A DNA stretch of 64,000 bases, from assembly GCF_030123325.1 (NCBI RefSeq), contig NZ_CP126106.1:3376001-3440000 (forward strand), given 5' to 3'. This stretch comes from Peribacillus simplex (GTDB lineage Bacteria > Bacillota > Bacilli > Bacillales > DSM-1321). The first letter of the stretch is position 1; each line of letters opens with the position of its first letter. Shown here piece by piece: positions 61,491-64,000 of the stretch. Below the pieces are notes generated by a model. It was not told the origin of the DNA and did no database searches. It was given only the letters and a program-made list of their open reading frames with translations. The translations under genes and the position numbers were made by a program.

Positions 61491-62156
61491 TCATTCTTTT
61501 AAAATATGGATGTTTTCAGAGACGGTAAACGAGGCTTCGGTCCGATTCCTGACTTCCTGAATGCTGGACGTATCAAATACATCAGTTAATAGGAGGCCCT
61601 CCGAAGTTACGGAAAAAACGCCTAATTCGGTGATGATCATATGTACGCATTTCTTGGCAGTTAACGGCAACGTACATTTTTTGACCAATTTAGACATGCC
61701 CGCCTTATCGTTATGTTCCATCAAGACAATGACCTTTTTTGCCTTCGCAGCCAGTTCCATTGCACCGCCCATGCCTGGCACCCGCTTTCCCGGGACAATC
61801 CAATTAGCGAGATCCCCCGCTTGACTTACCTGAAGGGCTCCTAGAATCGTGATATCCACCCTGCCTCGCCGTATCATCCCAAATGCAACAGTACTGTCGC
61901 AGTAAGAAGCCCCGGCTCTAATCGTGATCGGCAGTCCCCCAGCATTGCAAAGATGCGCATCTTCCTTCCCCAATTCAGGGGTACTGCCAATTCCCACAAG
62001 GCCATTTTCTGCATGAAACATAACTTTATGATCATTCAAAAGATGATTCGGTACAAGTGATGGAATGCCAATTCCCAAATTGACCAGCATCCCATCACTG
62101 ATTTCTGCTGCTGCCCGTTTCGCTATTCTGTTTCTATCTCCGGTTCCCAAACCCAT
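61491..62156 (-). CDS. yodR: CoA transferase subunit B
   Basis: 221 residues of a two-subunit CoA transferase (3-oxoacid/ScoB-like). ILVNLGIGIPSLVP-type N-terminus and the catalytic Glu in FHAENGLVGIG are present; NAGGLPITIRAGASYCDS, GRVDITILGALQVSQ, WIVPGKRVPGMGGAM follow. AAGGAG is 10 nt before ATG 62156; the TTG at 62162 is too close to it. Overlaps yodS by 34 nt. Confidence 0.93.
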   Translation of the reverse strand: MGLGTGDRNRIAKRAAAEISDGMLVNLGIGIPSLVPNHLLNDHKVMFHAENGLVGIGSTPELGKEDAHLCNAGGLPITIRAGASYCDSTVAFGMIRRGRVDITILGALQVSQAGDLANWIVPGKRVPGMGGAMELAAKAKKVIVLMEHNDKAGMSKLVKKCTLPLTAKKCVHMIITELGVFSVTSEGLLLTDVFDTSSIQEVRNRTEASFTVSENIHILKE

Positions 62157-62836
62157 TTCCAATCGACTCCTTTTGATGGAATGATATAATCCACAAAGGC
62201 ACCGGGTACAATGATGTCCTCTGGATCCAAAGTGCCAAGCGGAACGATTTGCAAGGCTTCGACTATAGTGATTTGACCGGCCGCAGCAACGATTGGATTC
62301 GTGTTCCTGGCACTTTTATCAAATATAAGATTTCCATAAGGATCTGCCATTTCTGCGTAAACAATGGCGATATCCGCAGTTAATGCCGGTTCCACCAGAT
62401 AATTTTTCTTACCCAGCTTTACGGTTTGCTTGCCGTCCCGGACGATATCGGCCTCAATTCCAATATCAGTCAATATCCCGCCAAGTCCCATCCCTCCGGC
62501 CCGGATGCGTTCGACAAGTGTCCCTTGCGGAGAGAACTCCACTTCGAGTTCTCCATTATTCATTAATAGTCCTGCATTTGGATTGGAACCGATATGGGAA
62601 ACGATGATTTTTTTCGCACGGCGTTGGGTGACCAGTTTTCCGATTCCGATATCGGGGAAACCTGTATCGTTCCCAATCAAGGTTAAATCCTTAATACCTG
62701 ATTCCAAAATCAGATTGATCAATCCCGGAGGCGTCCCTATGCCGCCGAATCCCCCAAACAGGATGGACTGTTTATCTTTAAAGTGATGGCGGACATCCTC
62801 CAAACGACAAATCTTCTGGAACGTATTTTCCACCAC
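62123..62836 (-). CDS. yodS: CoA transferase subunit A
   Basis: 237 residues (ScoA-like). ILFGGFGGIGTPPGLINLIL, GNDTGFPDIGIGKLV, VSHIGSNPN, SPQGTLVERIRAGGMGLGGI, VEPALTADIAIVYAEMADPY. It starts GTG 62836 after GGAAGTGAG, one nt overlapping the yodT stop, so the cluster is tightly coupled. Forms the enzyme with YodR. Confidence 0.94.
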   Translation of the reverse strand: MVENTFQKICRLEDVRHHFKDKQSILFGGFGGIGTPPGLINLILESGIKDLTLIGNDTGFPDIGIGKLVTQRRAKKIIVSHIGSNPNAGLLMNNGELEVEFSPQGTLVERIRAGGMGLGGILTDIGIEADIVRDGKQTVKLGKKNYLVEPALTADIAIVYAEMADPYGNLIFDKSARNTNPIVAAAGQITIVEALQIVPLGTLDPEDIIVPGAFVDYIIPSKGVDWKWVWEPEIETE

Positions 62837-64000
62837 TATGACTCACTTCCTTGTTGTGATGGCCGTTTACCTATCGATTCATTAAATTGCCAAAAAGTTA
62901 TATCGACCCTCATTAACAATTCAGCACACTCCTCTTCCGATATCGTTAACGGCGGGGAGATGATGATCGCTGCCCCTGTTACACCGTCAAGGCCTGCAGC
63001 TGCGGGATAAAGAAGTATTCCATTCCTCATTCCCAATTCAATGATTTCATTAGTCACGTCTGCCTCCTTCGGAAATGGGACCTTCGTTCCTTTATCCTGG
63101 ACAAATTCGATGCCAATCAATAAACCTCTCCCGCGTATATCACCGATAAAGGAATACTTCCCTGCCAACTTTTTCAGGCCCCTAATCAGGTAATTCCCTC
63201 TGTCGGCTGATTTTTCGACAAGTTCATTCCTTTCGACATATTCTAAAACGGCCAAAGATACCGCACACGATAACGGATTTGCACTTAGAGTATGCCCTCC
63301 TATAATTGACTTCGAGCCTTTCATTATGGGCTCCATCACGTTTTTGGTCATTACTGCGGCCGCTATTGGTGTATACCCCCCACTCATACCCTTACCAAAT
63401 GTTACGATATCAGGCTCCACATCCCAATATTCGGAAGCAAGCATCTTCCCGGTACGTCCAAATCCGGTCATTACTTCATCCGCAATGAATAAAATATCAT
63501 TCTCTTCGCAGATTTTCTTGAGTTTTCGAAAATAACCATCAGGAGGAACAATGGCCCCTCCGGCTGCGCCGATAACAGGTTCTGCAATGAAAGCCGCTAT
63601 ATTTTCACTGCCAATACGCCGGATTGATGCTTCCAATTCCGAAGCACAGGACATTCCGCACGTATGTGGATCAAGTTGAAGTGGACATCGGTAACAATAT
63701 GGAGGAGATACAGAAGGATATGATTCAAGCATGGAAGTAAACCTTTCCCGGCGAATCGGATGTCCAGACATTGAAAGAGCTCCCATCGTGATGCCATGGT
63801 AGCTCATCCATCTCGATATGATTTTCTGTTTCTTTGGCTTCCCTTTTTCCTGCCAATGCTGAATGGCAATTTTCAATGCTGTTTCAGTCGCTTCGGAGCC
63901 GCTGTTTACAAAAAAGCTGTATGTCAGTTCCCCTTTGGTCAATTCTGCAATTTTTCCGGCAAGTTTCTCTGCAGCATCGCTGGTGAATTGGGACCGATAC
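62836..64000 (-). CDS. yodT: class III aminotransferase, partial at right edge
   Basis: At least 388 residues, running off the right edge. The frame enters with SQFTSDAAEKLAGKIAELTK. Seen: FFVNSGSEATETALKIA, SYHGITMGALSMSGH, IAEPVIGAAGG, LFIADEVMTGFGRTG (Asp), VTFGKGMSGGYTPIAA (PLP Lys) and RGRGLLIGIEF. It moves an omega-amino group, consistent with a role after lysine aminomutase. Coupled to yodS. The true start lies outside the window. Confidence 0.95.
   Translation of the reverse strand, partial: YRSQFTSDAAEKLAGKIAELTKGELTYSFFVNSGSEATETALKIAIQHWQEKGKPKKQKIISRWMSYHGITMGALSMSGHPIRRERFTSMLESYPSVSPPYCYRCPLQLDPHTCGMSCASELEASIRRIGSENIAAFIAEPVIGAAGGAIVPPDGYFRKLKKICEENDILFIADEVMTGFGRTGKMLASEYWDVEPDIVTFGKGMSGGYTPIAAAVMTKNVMEPIMKGSKSIIGGHTLSANPLSCAVSLAVLEYVERNELVEKSADRGNYLIRGLKKLAGKYSFIGDIRGRGLLIGIEFVQDKGTKVPFPKEADVTNEIIELGMRNGILLYPAAAGLDGVTGAAIIISPPLTISEEECAELLMRVDITFWQFNESIGKRPSQQGSES

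Overview
The window is a chromosomal segment of an aerobic, spore-forming member of the Bacillaceae. AT-rich intergenic DNA, AGGAGG-type ribosome binding sites, three SAM-I (S-box) riboswitches, T-tailed hairpin terminators and gene content matching Bacillus subtilis (odhA, yitJ, mtnWXBD/mtnKA, ctpA-deoD-yozD-yodN-yozE-yokU-kamA-yodPQRST) all point that way. A Peribacillus-like species is my best guess. No rRNA, confirmed tRNA, prophage, complete IS or CRISPR array was found.

Layout. 1-2.3 kb: 5' part of odhA (2-oxoglutarate dehydrogenase E1) and its leader. 2.3-4.0 kb: a DODA-type dioxygenase and a secreted polysaccharide deacetylase. 4.0-9.5 kb: a SAM-riboswitch operon, yitJ-metH, for methionine synthesis. 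9.6-13.9 kb: a MOSC protein, then the divergent NHEJ pair ku and ligD. 13.9-26.7 kb: dapF, purine permease, carbonic anhydrase, small membrane proteins, uppP, a GNAT gene with an unusual leader, cidA-cidB, yflJ, a second murG, mscS, a MATE pump and an atypical SDR. 26.8-32.2 kb: an Hsp20-like protein, a CAP-domain secreted protein, and an operon of propeller lipoprotein, response regulator, histidine kinase and FixH-like lipoprotein. 32.2-35.2 kb: small proteins, a frameshifted YdaT-like pseudogene, a CobW-type GTPase, and a block of about 2.5 tandem copies of a 324-325 bp noncoding repeat between two copies of one hairpin. 35.2-43.3 kb: the methionine salvage cluster (mtnD-B-X-W, mtnE, mtnU, mtnK-A), with two closely similar riboswitches in opposite orientation. 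43.4-50.4 kb: LCP lipoprotein, ctpA, deoD, yozD, yodN, a sensor kinase and yozE. 51.5-55.3 kb: qoxABCD, the aa3 quinol oxidase. 55.5-64 kb: an amino-acid permease remnant, yokU, kamA behind a sigma-54 promoter, its sigma-54 activator, and yodP-yodQ-yodR-yodS-yodT for beta-lysine metabolism (yodT runs off the right edge).

How the parts fit. YitJ and MetH make methionine. The mtn cluster recycles methylthioribose from SAM use back to methionine, and the same riboswitch class senses SAM for both. Relative to the B. subtilis yod order as I remember it, a sensor kinase lies between yodN and yozE, and qoxABCD plus a permease remnant lie between yozE and yokU. I found no clear new defence or mobile system. 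The best leads are the GNAT leader with competing hairpins, the repeat block, the sigma-54 control of kamA, the propeller/FixH two-component operon and a candidate small RNA near 10.5 kb.
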